From positions 1,426,001 through 1,490,000 of the forward strand of contig NZ_CP029378.1 of NCBI RefSeq assembly GCF_003268675.1: a stretch of DNA of 64,000 nucleotides, written 5' to 3'. Source of the stretch: Streptomyces bacillaris (GTDB taxonomy: Bacteria; Actinomycetota; Actinomycetes; Streptomycetales; Streptomycetaceae). The notes beneath the pieces are model-generated. The model was not told where the DNA came from and did not search any database. It was given only the letters and a program-made list of their open reading frames with translations. The position numbers and the translations under genes were made by a program. This document shows, one piece after another, positions 1 to 7,807 of the stretch; within the stretch, counting starts at the first letter, position 1; each line of letters starts with the position of its first letter.

Positions 1-115
1 CCTGATCGTCATGGGCGGCAGCTGCCAGCGCACCTGGGAGCACGCGGTCCCGAAGACGGCGCGGGCGGTGGGGCCCCGGATCAGCGTCCAGTTCCGCCCC
101 GACGGGGTGCGCTGA
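1..115 (+). CDS. AlkB-like 2OG-Fe(II) oxygenase, C-terminal fragment
   Basis: Only the last 37 codons lie in the window; the reading frame begins at base 2 and ends with TGA at 113-115. The peptide contains LIVMGGSCQ, WEHAVPKT and GPRISVQFR. These match the conserved C-terminus of AlkB-family alkylated-DNA repair dioxygenases, where the GPRIS arginine contacts 2-oxoglutarate and residues nearby close the substrate pocket. The iron-binding HxD motif would lie upstream, outside the window. Function is inferred from this short but characteristic tail. A strong hairpin follows 78 bases downstream and probably terminates this transcript. Confidence 0.8.
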   Translation, partial: LIVMGGSCQRTWEHAVPKTARAVGPRISVQFRPDGVR

Positions 116-192
116 ACGCTCCGGCGTGCGCGGGGCGTCGCGCGGCAGACGGCAGGCGGCGGCCCGACGGCAGGCCCCGGGCCCCTCGATCG

Positions 193-237
193 GCCCTGGC
201 GGGGGCGTACCGCAGTTGTGCCGACCCCCGCCAGGGC
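193..237 (+). terminator. Strong hairpin after the alkB-like gene
   Basis: The arms at 193-205 and 225-237 are a perfect 13-bp inverted repeat (GCCCTGGCGGGGG and its complement) with a 19-base loop. There is no T-run, as is common for Streptomyces terminators. It lies 78 bp after the alkB-like stop. It also contains GTG 218, an in-frame candidate start of the next gene, which is a reason to prefer the downstream GTG at 275. Confidence 0.6.
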
Positions 238-274
238 GGATTCTGAAGACCATGGACCAGGCCGGTGTGGCGCG

Positions 275-2824
275 GTGAGCGCGACCAGAGCGGCGGATGC
301 CGCCGACTTCCGTGGCCCCCTGGACATCAGCAGGGCGGCCACGGTGGTTCTGGACGGCCGGGACACGGTCGTCGGGTGGAGCCCGGCCGCCACCGCGCTG
401 CTCGGCTACAGCCCGCGGGAGGCCGCCGGACGGCCGCTGAGCGCGTTCCTCGTACCCCTGCCGGCCGACGGCACGCTCCCGGCCGCCTCGGACCGCCCGG
501 CCACACCGGGCGCAACGGCCCCCTCGGGTCCCCCGGCGCGCCCCGGGCCCGCTCCGCCGCCCACCGGCCATGAGATCCGCCTCGCCCGCCATCGGGACGG
601 CCATGAGCTGCTGGTGGTGACCATCCTGTGCCCGCTGGCCGGTGCGGGGGACGGCGGCGGTGCGGGCGACGGGGCGCCGGGGCGGGTGCTCGTCGCGGCG
701 GAGCTGGGCGAGCTGCGGCAGTGGGAGTCCCGGCTCGCGCTGCTCCAGGGGCTCGCCACCCAGTCGCCCGTCGGGCTGGCGATCTACGACACCGACCTCC
801 GGCTGACCTGGAGCAACACCGCCTACGAGCGGGAGATCGGCAAGCCGCTCGCGGAGTATCTGGGGATGCGGGCCGACGAGCTGTACTCCGGGGGCCGTTT
901 CGTGACCCCCGGGTATCCGTCGACGCTCGACGCGGTGATGCACCACGTGATCGACACCGGCGAACCCATCCTCGACCTGCACTTCCAGGGGATTCCGCCG
1001 AGCGACCCGGGCACCGAGCACCTGTGGTCCTGCTCCTACTACCGGTTGGAGGACGCCCACGGCCATGTCTTCGGGGTCTGCGAGGACTCCTTCGACATCT
1101 CCGACCGGCAGCGCGCCCAGCAGCGCCTGGCCCTCCTGGTGGAGGTCGGCCGCCGGATCGGGACGGTCCTGGACGTGGTCACCACGGCCGAGGAGATCGC
1201 GGAGGTGACCGTGCCGGAGTTCGCCGCCGCCGTACGGGTCGACATCGCGCGGGTGACGGTGATGAGCGGGGAGCTGCCCGCCACCGGGAGTCCCGCGGCG
1301 ATGGACCTCCTGCGCGTCGGTGAGCACTCCGTGGACCCGGCGGCGGCCGACGCGGCGGAACCGCTGCATCCGGGGGCGCCGGGGAGTCCCGTCGACCGCT
1401 ATCCCCCGGTCGCCTATCCGCCGGGTTCGCCGCAGGACCGCAGTCTGGCCTCGGGCGGTCTGGTGCTCGACGACAACGTCCTGGTCGTGCCCTTGCGCGT
1501 CGGCGGCAGCGTGCTGGGGCTCGTCACCTTCGTACGGAGTCCGCGCCCCCGGGTGTCCGGCCGGCCGCTGGCCCACGGTCCCGCCACCACCTTCGACAAC
1601 GGCGAGGTCGCCCTGGCCGACGAGCTGGCCGCCCGGGCCGCGGTCTGCATCGACAACGCCCGCCGCTTCACCCGGGAACGCTCCGCCTCCCTCGCCCTCC
1701 AGCGCCAGCTGCTGCCCCACCATGTGCCGCCGCAGTCGGCCGTCGACATCGCCTACCGCTATCTGCCCTCGGACGATGTGACGGGGGTCGGCGGCGACTG
1801 GTTCGACGTGATCCCGCTCTCCGGGACCCGGGTCGGCCTGGTGGTCGGGGACGTGGTCGGCCACGGTCTCCAGGCGGCCGCCACCATGGGGCGGCTGCGC
1901 ACGAGCGTACGGGCCTTCGCCCAGCTGGACATGGCCCCGGACGAGCTGCTGACCCGGCTGGACGACCTGGTGGGGCAGCCGCTGGAGGAGCGGCCGGGCC
2001 CGCGCGACGGCCCGCCCTCGGACGCGTACGACGAGCTGACCACGGGGGCGACCTGTCTGTACGCGGTCTACGACCCGGTCTCGCGGCGGTGCGTCATGGC
2101 GCGGGCCGGGCATCTGCCGCCCGCGGTGGTGCACCCGGACGGGCAGGTGACCTTCCCGGACCTGCCGGCCGGGCCGCCGCTGGGGCTCGGGGGACTGCCC
2201 TTCGAGTCCATGGAGATCGAGCTGCCGGTGGGGAGCCTGCTGGCGCTGTTCACGGACGGGCTGGTGGAGGCCCGGGACCATGACATCGACCAGGGGCTCG
2301 ACGCGCTGGGCCGGGTGCTCGGCACCCCGGCCGCCTCCCTGGACGAGCTGTGCGACCGGGCCGTCTCCGCGCTGGTGCCGGACGCCACGACCGCCGACGA
2401 CACCGCCCTCCTGCTGGCCCGGACCCGGCAGCTGGACGAGAGCCAGGTCGCCGAGTGGGAGCTGCCCGCCGAGGCGGTGACGGTGGGCCGGGCGCGCGAA
2501 CTGGCCACCGGCCGGCTCGCCGCGTGGGGGCTGGAGGAGCTGTCGTTCGCCACCGAGCTGGTCGTCAGCGAGCTGGTCACCAACGCGGTCCGGTACGGCG
2601 GCGGGCCGCTGAGGCTGCGGCTCATCCGGGACCGCACGCTGCTCTGCGAGGTCGCGGACACCGGCCACACCTCGCCGCATCTGCGGCACAGCGCGGAGGA
2701 CGACGAGGGCGGGCGCGGGCTGTTCATCGTCGCCCAGCTCGTCCAGCGGTGGGGCACGCGCTACACCCCGGCCGGAAAGACCATCTGGACGGAACAGGCC
2801 TTCCCTCCGGCCGAGTTCGACTGA
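275..2824 (+). CDS. PAS-GAF-SpoIIE phosphatase with RsbW-like ATPase domain
   Basis: Predicted 849-residue cytosolic signalling protein. Order seen: an N-terminal PAS (about 18-80), a proline-rich linker, a second PAS (about 160-280), a GAF-like segment (about 285-465), a SpoIIE/PP2C serine phosphatase (about 490-705) and a C-terminal HATPase domain (about 720-845). Phosphatase motifs include VGGDWFDV, GDVVGHG, LFTDGLVEAR and DDTALLLA, which carry the metal-binding aspartates. The ATPase shows the N-box SELVTNAVRYG and the G-box EVADTG with GGRGLFIV. Such proteins dephosphorylate anti-anti-sigma factors, and the kinase-like domain can bind or phosphorylate STAS partners; which sigma pathway is unknown. 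GTG 275 is chosen because the alternative GTG 218 lies inside a terminator hairpin; neither has a strong ribosome site. No STAS or sigma gene is adjacent. Confidence 0.88.
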   Translation: MSATRAADAADFRGPLDISRAATVVLDGRDTVVGWSPAATALLGYSPREAAGRPLSAFLVPLPADGTLPAASDRPATPGATAPSGPPARPGPAPPPTGHEIRLARHRDGHELLVVTILCPLAGAGDGGGAGDGAPGRVLVAAELGELRQWESRLALLQGLATQSPVGLAIYDTDLRLTWSNTAYEREIGKPLAEYLGMRADELYSGGRFVTPGYPSTLDAVMHHVIDTGEPILDLHFQGIPPSDPGTEHLWSCSYYRLEDAHGHVFGVCEDSFDISDRQRAQQRLALLVEVGRRIGTVLDVVTTAEEIAEVTVPEFAAAVRVDIARVTVMSGELPATGSPAAMDLLRVGEHSVDPAAADAAEPLHPGAPGSPVDRYPPVAYPPGSPQDRSLASGGLVLDDNVLVVPLRVGGSVLGLVTFVRSPRPRVSGRPLAHGPATTFDNGEVALADELAARAAVCIDNARRFTRERSASLALQRQLLPHHVPPQSAVDIAYRYLPSDDVTGVGGDWFDVIPLSGTRVGLVVGDVVGHGLQAAATMGRLRTSVRAFAQLDMAPDELLTRLDDLVGQPLEERPGPRDGPPSDAYDELTTGATCLYAVYDPVSRRCVMARAGHLPPAVVHPDGQVTFPDLPAGPPLGLGGLPFESMEIELPVGSLLALFTDGLVEARDHDIDQGLDALGRVLGTPAASLDELCDRAVSALVPDATTADDTALLLARTRQLDESQVAEWELPAEAVTVGRARELATGRLAAWGLEELSFATELVVSELVTNAVRYGGGPLRLRLIRDRTLLCEVADTGHTSPHLRHSAEDDEGGRGLFIVAQLVQRWGTRYTPAGKTIWTEQAFPPAEFD

Positions 2825-2885
2825 TTCCGGTCACTTTCCCCGGTCCGTACGGACTCCTTTGTCGACAACATCAACTTCTTTCGAT

Positions 2886-2904
2886 TTAGGTTTGCCTTAC
2901 CTAA
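2886..2904 (+). promoter_or_regulatory. Iron box (DmdR/IdeR-type operator)
   Basis: TTAGGTTTGCCTTACCTAA matches the actinobacterial iron-box consensus TTAGGTTAGGCTAACCTAA at 16 of 19 positions, and the outer arms are palindromic. It lies 53 bp before ATG 2958, in a locally AT-rich stretch. The following secreted-protein pair should therefore be repressed by an iron-loaded DtxR-family regulator and expressed under iron limitation. This is inference from the site; no regulator gene is in the window. Confidence 0.8.
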
Positions 2905-2957
2905 GTCGACTGGGTGTCCGTGGTTCTGGTTCCGATGCCGAGAAAGGTGCTCACCCG

Positions 2958-3548
2958 ATGAGCGCTGTCCCCTCCACCCGTACCGTCGCCCGCACGGGCC
3001 TCGCCCTCTTCTCCGCCGCCGCCCTGGCGCTCACCCTCTCCTCCCCCGCCGCCGCCGCGACCGGGACCCGCACGATCACCGACGGGGGCACCACCTACAA
3101 CCTGTCGCTGACCGCCCCCGACACGGCGAACGCCTCCGGGCAGAACATCACCGTCACCGGCAGCGGTTACAACACCCTGCAGGGCGTCTACGTCAGCCTC
3201 TGCGTGGTGGACGGGGCGCAGGGCGCCAACAAGCCCTCCCCCTGCCTCGGCGGCCAGGACGAGTCCGGCACCACCGGCGCCTCGCACTGGGTCTCCGACT
3301 TCGGCGGCGGTGTCCTGCCCAACAGCTCGACCTTCGGCACCTTCAGCGTGCAGATCCACGTCAAGGCCGACCTGGGCGGCGGCAACATCTGCGGCGACAC
3401 CGTCGAGTGCGCCGTCGTGACCCGAGCCGACCACACCGACACCAACGACCGCAAGTACGACGTCCACGCGCCGATCGACTTCGTGCAGGACACCAGCCGT
3501 CGGCCCGGTCCCGGCGTTTCCGCCGGGGCCGGGCTCCCCGCGTTGTGA
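2958..3548 (+). CDS. Secreted neocarzinostatin-like domain protein, iron-regulated
   Basis: Predicted 196 residues. ATG 2958 follows GAGAAAGGTGC and gives a Sec signal peptide (RTVARTG, then a hydrophobic run ending in PAAAA, about 1-36); upstream in-frame starts would run through the iron box. The mature part has one domain with GQNITVTGSGY, VYVSLC, PSPCLGG and CGDTVECAVVTRADH. The four-cysteine pattern and the Gly-Tyr strand turn resemble the Ig-like fold of the neocarzinostatin apoprotein family. The next gene carries a clearly related domain, so these look like tandem paralogues. With the iron box upstream, a role in surface binding of iron, haem or a small ligand is plausible but unproven; no HtaA domain or haem transporter gene is visible nearby. 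The C-terminus has no anchor, so it is probably released. Confidence 0.82.
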   Translation: MSAVPSTRTVARTGLALFSAAALALTLSSPAAAATGTRTITDGGTTYNLSLTAPDTANASGQNITVTGSGYNTLQGVYVSLCVVDGAQGANKPSPCLGGQDESGTTGASHWVSDFGGGVLPNSSTFGTFSVQIHVKADLGGGNICGDTVECAVVTRADHTDTNDRKYDVHAPIDFVQDTSRRPGPGVSAGAGLPAL

Positions 3549-3559
3549 CGAGGAATGAC

Positions 3560-5806
3560 ATGACACCCACTCCGGGCACCCCGCCGGCCGGCGCCGGCCG
3601 CCCCCGCAGACCCGGCCGCCGGCTCTCCGCGGCCGCCGCCCTGCTCCTCGCGGCGGTCCCCGCGGGCGCCGCGGTCAGCGCCGACGCCTCCGCCCCGAAG
3701 AGCGCCACCGGCCCCCAGGGCCAGAAGCTCACCGTCTCGGCCACCACCGGGCTCGACCCGGCGGGCCAGAAGATCCGGGTCACCGGCGAGGGGTACGGCA
3801 CGACCGCCGGGATCTACGTCGCGCTCTGCAAGGACACCGGGGCGAACCGGGTCCCCTCCCCCTGCCTCGGCGGCGCCGACATGAGCGGCGGCTCGAAGAA
3901 CTCCCAGTGGATCGTGCCCCCGGGCGACCCGTACGAGGGTGAACTCGCCCTGCCCTTCGGCCCCGGCGGCACCTTCGACGTGGAGATCGAGATCAAGGCC
4001 AAGGGCGACGGGCTGGACTGCGCCGACGTGCCGTGCTCCGTCGTCACCCGGGCCGACCACCGGTCGAGCGGCGACCGCAGCCAGGACGTGCGGATACCGG
4101 TGACCTTCGCGGGCCAGGAGCCGTGCGAAGGGGGCGGCGAGGGGGTCGACGTACCCGCGGGGACCGTCTCGTACAAGCCGGCCGCGGACTTCACCTCGGC
4201 GGGCAAGCCGCTGGACCTGCTGCTCCACCCGGACTCCAAGAAGCTGTACGTCGGTGCGGACAACCTCCCCGACACGGCCGACGTCGACGAGCGCGGGCTC
4301 CATGTGCTCAACCCCGCGGACGGCAAGGCGGAGAGCTGGATCAGCGACGCCCCCGGGTCGACCGGCGCCCTCCGTGCCTCGGCGGCGGCACGGATCTCGG
4401 GGCCGCTGCCGGGTGACGGCGTGGTCTACAACTACCCGCTGCGGGGCGTCGGGAGCACCAAGGCGGGCGACGCGGCGGCCTCGGGCGTCTGGCTCGCCGG
4501 GTCCACGATCACGGACATCGCCCCCGGTACGGCCGCGGGCACGGTGCTGGTCGCCCAGGGGACCAAGCTCTCCGAGATCGAGACCGCGTCCGGCACGGCC
4601 ACCCGGAGCCTCACGCTGCCGGGCGGCAACCAGTTCGCCGCCGACCACGCCCGGGACGCGGTCTGGTTCAGCGACTTCGCCGCCGGGAAGCTGCACCGGG
4701 TCGATCTCGACTCCTTCACCGTGACGGGCTCCTTCGACCTGCCCGGCGCCGACGGCATGACCGGGTTCACCGAGACGGACCCGGCGAGCGGGGCGGTCTG
4801 GGTCGGCGTCAACCGGTCCGTGCTGGTCTTCGACGCCACGGGCAAGCCGGTGAAGACGCTGGCCGGCAAGGACCTGGCCCGGGACGCCGCCTTCGACGCG
4901 GAGAGCGGGCGCGCCTTCGTCGTCCGGCAGGACGGCGGGGACCTCTCGGACCCGGCCGACGACAACAACGGCACGCTGACGGTGTACGGCACCGAGGACT
5001 TCGCCCCGGCGGCGAAGGAGCTGTCGCTGCCCGGCAACCACTCGCAGTCGGGCGCCGCCGCGCTCGCCGTCGAGCCGGGCGGGGCCACGGTCTTCGTCAC
5101 CAGCCCCGCCGAGGGGAAGGTCACCCGGCTCACCCGGCAGGTCTCGCCCCTGGTCACCCAGGCGCCCGCGGACCGCTCGGTGAAGGACGGCGATGAGGTG
5201 TCCCTCACCGCCCGCGCGGAGGGCACCCCGGAGCCCTCGGTCCGCTGGCAGGTGAGCACCGACGGCTCGCAGACCTGGCGGGACGTGGAGGGGGCCACCG
5301 AGCCGGTGCTCACGTTCACCGCGCGGACGGCCCAGGACGGCTACCGCTACCGCGCCGAGTTCCGCAACGACGTCGGCACCACGCGTACGGCCCCGGTCAC
5401 CCTGACGGTCACGGAGGCCACGGACGGCACGGACACGGGCGGCTCCGACAGCTCGGGCGGCTCCGGCGATGCCACAAATGGTGGCGGCGAAACGGGTGGT
5501 GACGGCTCGACAGGTGGTGACACCACCGGCGGCGGCACCGACGGCGGCTCGTCCACGAGCGGTTCGGGCGGCGCGTCCGGCTCCGGCGGGGCGTCCGGCT
5601 CCGGCGGCTCCGCGGCCGGTGGGACCGGCTCGACCGTCGGCGGCGGTGGTGTCGCAGGCGGCTCGGGCGTGGGGACGACGTCCGGGGGCAGCCTCGCGGC
5701 GACCGGGCTCACTGTGATCTCGGTAACTCTCGCTGCCGCCGCGCTCGTTGGCGGCGGCGTGCTGATCCACCGCAGGGCCCGGAGGCGCGCGACCGGTCTC
5801 GCATGA
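3560..5806 (+). CDS. LAATG-anchored surface protein: neocarzinostatin-like, beta-propeller and Ig-like domains
   Basis: Predicted 748 residues. ATG 3560 has GAGGAA 8 bases before it and starts 11 bp after the preceding stop, so the two genes form an operon. Seen in order: an arginine-rich signal peptide (1-40); a domain paralogous to the upstream protein (about 50-185; GIYVALC, PSPCLGG, VVTRADH); a repetitive YVTN-like propeller (about 205-530; LYVGADNLPD, AVWFSDFAAGKLHRVDL); an Ig-like domain (about 532-615; LTARAEGTPEPSVRW); a Ser/Gly/Thr-rich stalk (about 620-705); then SLAATG, a hydrophobic span and a basic tail. LAXTG is the recognition motif of actinobacterial class E sortases, so the protein should be linked to the cell wall. 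The iron box at 2886 should control it. Ligand unknown. Confidence 0.85.
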   Translation: MTPTPGTPPAGAGRPRRPGRRLSAAAALLLAAVPAGAAVSADASAPKSATGPQGQKLTVSATTGLDPAGQKIRVTGEGYGTTAGIYVALCKDTGANRVPSPCLGGADMSGGSKNSQWIVPPGDPYEGELALPFGPGGTFDVEIEIKAKGDGLDCADVPCSVVTRADHRSSGDRSQDVRIPVTFAGQEPCEGGGEGVDVPAGTVSYKPAADFTSAGKPLDLLLHPDSKKLYVGADNLPDTADVDERGLHVLNPADGKAESWISDAPGSTGALRASAAARISGPLPGDGVVYNYPLRGVGSTKAGDAAASGVWLAGSTITDIAPGTAAGTVLVAQGTKLSEIETASGTATRSLTLPGGNQFAADHARDAVWFSDFAAGKLHRVDLDSFTVTGSFDLPGADGMTGFTETDPASGAVWVGVNRSVLVFDATGKPVKTLAGKDLARDAAFDAESGRAFVVRQDGGDLSDPADDNNGTLTVYGTEDFAPAAKELSLPGNHSQSGAAALAVEPGGATVFVTSPAEGKVTRLTRQVSPLVTQAPADRSVKDGDEVSLTARAEGTPEPSVRWQVSTDGSQTWRDVEGATEPVLTFTARTAQDGYRYRAEFRNDVGTTRTAPVTLTVTEATDGTDTGGSDSSGGSGDATNGGGETGGDGSTGGDTTGGGTDGGSSTSGSGGASGSGGASGSGGSAAGGTGSTVGGGGVAGGSGVGTTSGGSLAATGLTVISVTLAAAALVGGGVLIHRRARRRATGLA

Positions 5807-5808
5807 CC

Positions 5809-5848
5809 CCGTGGGCGCCCCCTTCCACCCCGGGTGGGCCGCCCACGG
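5809..5848 (+). terminator. Hairpin just after the LAATG-protein gene
   Basis: Arms CCGTGGGCG (5809-5817) and CGCCCACGG (5840-5848) form a 9-bp stem two bases after the stop codon. It stands in tandem with a second hairpin that follows immediately. Confidence 0.5.
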
Positions 5849-5854
5849 ACCACG

Positions 5855-5895
5855 AACCCCCTGACTGCGCAGGTCGCGGCCAGGGGGTTTGTGTT
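5855..5895 (+). terminator. Rho-independent terminator of the iron-regulated operon
   Basis: AACCCCCTG (5855-5863) pairs with CAGGGGGTT (5881-5889) and is followed by TGTGTTT, giving a stem plus T-rich tail. This probably ends transcription from the iron-box promoter. Confidence 0.75.
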
Positions 5896-5972
5896 TCTCG
5901 CTCCGGCGCGCGCCGGAGTGATTGCTTCCGGCGCCGACTGCCACTGGACGCGCCCCACAAGCGCTTGCCAGT

Positions 5973-5990
5973 CTGTTGACCTGTCAACAG
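5973..5990. promoter_or_regulatory. 18-bp palindromic operator candidate before the exopolysaccharide locus
   Basis: CTGTTGACCTGTCAACAG has perfect 8-bp arms around a 2-bp centre. It sits about 195 bp upstream of the sugar-transferase start in the only sizeable non-coding gap before that locus (5890-6183). TTGACC within it could also act as a -35 element. The symmetry suggests binding of a dimeric regulator, for example of the GntR type. The rest of the gap shows no further element I can name. Confidence 0.5.
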
Positions 5991-6183
5991 CCGCCCTGTG
6001 CAGGGAAGATCAGCGGGTTGCGGCAGATCGCGTGAGTCTGGGCCGAGCCGTCTGAACTTCACGAGAACTCCAGCGAAATGGCACGTGTGTGGATATCGTG
6101 CACCGAGCGAGGGCGCATCCGTCTGTCCATGGGATCGGCGGATGCGTCGCGTTTGTGGGGGTGCGACTGTGACTGGGGGGTTC

Positions 6184-7737
6184 ATGGGGCATGTCGAGAT
6201 ACCGGAGACTGAGATATCCGGGCCGGTGGGGATCCGGGGCGCACCGCGCCCCCGTACCGCCGCCTCCCGGAATCGTACGGCGGCACTGGAGCAGCTGTGG
6301 AGGGCCCCGTCGGCCGAGCGCGGTCCGTCCGCGGGCCGGCCACCGGCCCGGCGGCGGCCGGTCCACCGCCCGGCGGTCGGCGCGCTGACCGACCTGCTGG
6401 GCCTGGCCGGGCCCGCCTGGCTCCTGCTCCACCTGGGCGGGCAGCCCCGCCCCTGGGCGGCGGCGGCCGTCGCGGGCCTGGTGTGGACCGGGCTGCGCGG
6501 TGCGCGGGGGCGGTACGCGGACCCGCTGCGGGGCGAGCCCGGCGGCGCCTTCGGCGCCCTCGGCGACTGGCTGGTGCTGCTCGGGGTGCTGGCGGTCCTG
6601 CACGCGGCGGCGGGGGGCTCCGTCGACCCGGCGGCGGCCGTCCTGGCGGTGGTGCCGGGGCTGCTGGTCGCCACCGCCGTGGAGGGGGTACGGCGCCGGG
6701 CGCGCACCGGACGGCGGGGCCGGGGGGCCCGCAGGGTGCTCCTGGTGGGCGAGGCGGCGGGGATCGACCAGACGGCGCGGCTACTCAACTCCCGTACGGA
6801 CCACGCCTATCAGCTGGTGGCGGCGGTGCCGGTCGGATCCGGCCGGCCCGCTCAGGACACCGTGCAGGTGCCGGGGCGGCTCGCCTCCTGCCCGGCGGAC
6901 GACGATGTGACGACCGTGCTCGGCGGGGCCTACGCCCATGAGGCGGACCTCGTGCTGGTGGCTCCCGGGCCCCAGCTGACCGGGGACCGGCTGCGGCGGC
7001 TGGGCTGGGGGCTGCACGACGCGGGCGTCGCCCTGTGCGTGCTCTCCGAGCTGTCGGGCATCGCCGCCTCCCGGGTCCGCCCGGTGACGGCGGCCGGGCT
7101 CACCCTGCTGCACATCGCGCCTCCGCTGCGAGGCGGCCCGCAGGGGATCCTCAAGGGCGTGCTGGACCGGACCGGCGCCCTGTTCGGGCTGCTGGTGCTC
7201 TCGCCGCTGCTGCTCGCGGTGGCGCTGAGCGTACGGGTCTCCTCGCGCGGCCCGGTCTTCCACCGGCAGGTCCGCCAGGGCCAGCACAACCGGCCGTTCA
7301 CCATGTGGAAGTTCCGCACGATGGTGGCGGACGCGGAGGCGCGCAAGGCCCAGTTGACGAAGGAGAACGAGGTCGACGGGCCGCTCTTCAAGATGCGCCG
7401 GGACCCGCGGGTGACCCCTGTGGGGCGGACGCTCCGGCGGACCTCCATCGACGAACTGCCGCAGCTCTTCAATGTGTTGCTGGGCCAGATGTCACTGGTG
7501 GGGCCCCGGCCCCCGCTGCCCGAGGAGGCCTCGCGCTACGACGAGCGGGAGCACCGCAGGCTGGCCGTGAAGCCCGGGCTCACCGGGCTCTGGCAGGTCA
7601 GCGGGCGCTCCGACCTCTCCTGGCAGGAGACCGTCGCCCTGGATCTCTGGTACGTCGACAACTGGTCGGTGGCCACGGACATGGGGCTCCTCGTCCGCAC
7701 GGTGCGTGCTGTCACCGACGGCCGCGGGGCCTACTGA
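6184..7737 (+). CDS. Polyprenyl-phosphate sugar-1-phosphate transferase (exopolysaccharide initiation)
   Basis: Predicted 517 residues. It transfers a sugar-1-phosphate from a nucleotide sugar to undecaprenyl phosphate, the first membrane step of exopolysaccharide assembly. The N-terminal half has hydrophobic segments followed by a nucleotide-binding-like region. The C-terminal third carries the bacterial sugar-transferase signature: VFHRQVRQGQ, FTMWKFRTM, RTSIDELPQL, GQMSLVGPRPP and KPGLTGLWQVSGRS. A hydrophobic helix (about 325-347) precedes it, as in the WbaP/WcaJ-type family. ATG 6184 is chosen for the GGGGGG run 3-8 bases upstream; GTG 6169 is an in-frame alternative. It opens the polysaccharide locus and ends before a bidirectional terminator. 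The sugar specificity cannot be read from sequence. Confidence 0.9.
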   Translation: MGHVEIPETEISGPVGIRGAPRPRTAASRNRTAALEQLWRAPSAERGPSAGRPPARRRPVHRPAVGALTDLLGLAGPAWLLLHLGGQPRPWAAAAVAGLVWTGLRGARGRYADPLRGEPGGAFGALGDWLVLLGVLAVLHAAAGGSVDPAAAVLAVVPGLLVATAVEGVRRRARTGRRGRGARRVLLVGEAAGIDQTARLLNSRTDHAYQLVAAVPVGSGRPAQDTVQVPGRLASCPADDDVTTVLGGAYAHEADLVLVAPGPQLTGDRLRRLGWGLHDAGVALCVLSELSGIAASRVRPVTAAGLTLLHIAPPLRGGPQGILKGVLDRTGALFGLLVLSPLLLAVALSVRVSSRGPVFHRQVRQGQHNRPFTMWKFRTMVADAEARKAQLTKENEVDGPLFKMRRDPRVTPVGRTLRRTSIDELPQLFNVLLGQMSLVGPRPPLPEEASRYDEREHRRLAVKPGLTGLWQVSGRSDLSWQETVALDLWYVDNWSVATDMGLLVRTVRAVTDGRGAY

Positions 7738-7768
7738 GAACGGCGGACGGTCCATGCGAGGAGTTCCG

Positions 7769-7805
7769 GTTCGCCACCGCGCGCCGCGTGCGCGCGGTGG
7801 CGAAC
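7769..7805. terminator. Bidirectional terminator between convergent genes
   Basis: A perfect 16-bp inverted repeat (7769-7784 and 7790-7805; arm GTTCGCCACCGCGCGC) with a 5-base loop lies between the converging sugar-transferase and fcl stops. It should stop transcription from both sides. Confidence 0.85.
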
Positions 7806-7807
7806 GG

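Noticed and set aside
2843..2854. GTCCGTACGGAC palindrome after the SpoIIE-type gene
   Set aside because: A 12-bp palindrome without a loop makes a poor terminator hairpin, and similar short palindromes are common at this GC content.
5455..5680. Repetitive GGC/TCC-rich stretch, considered as a repeat array
   Set aside because: It encodes the Ser/Gly/Thr stalk before the LAATG signal and has no fixed repeat unit.
3188..5944. 918-codon minus-strand ORF
   Set aside because: Antisense to the two secreted-protein genes, which have signal peptides, domains and ribosome sites. No domain in the antisense reading.
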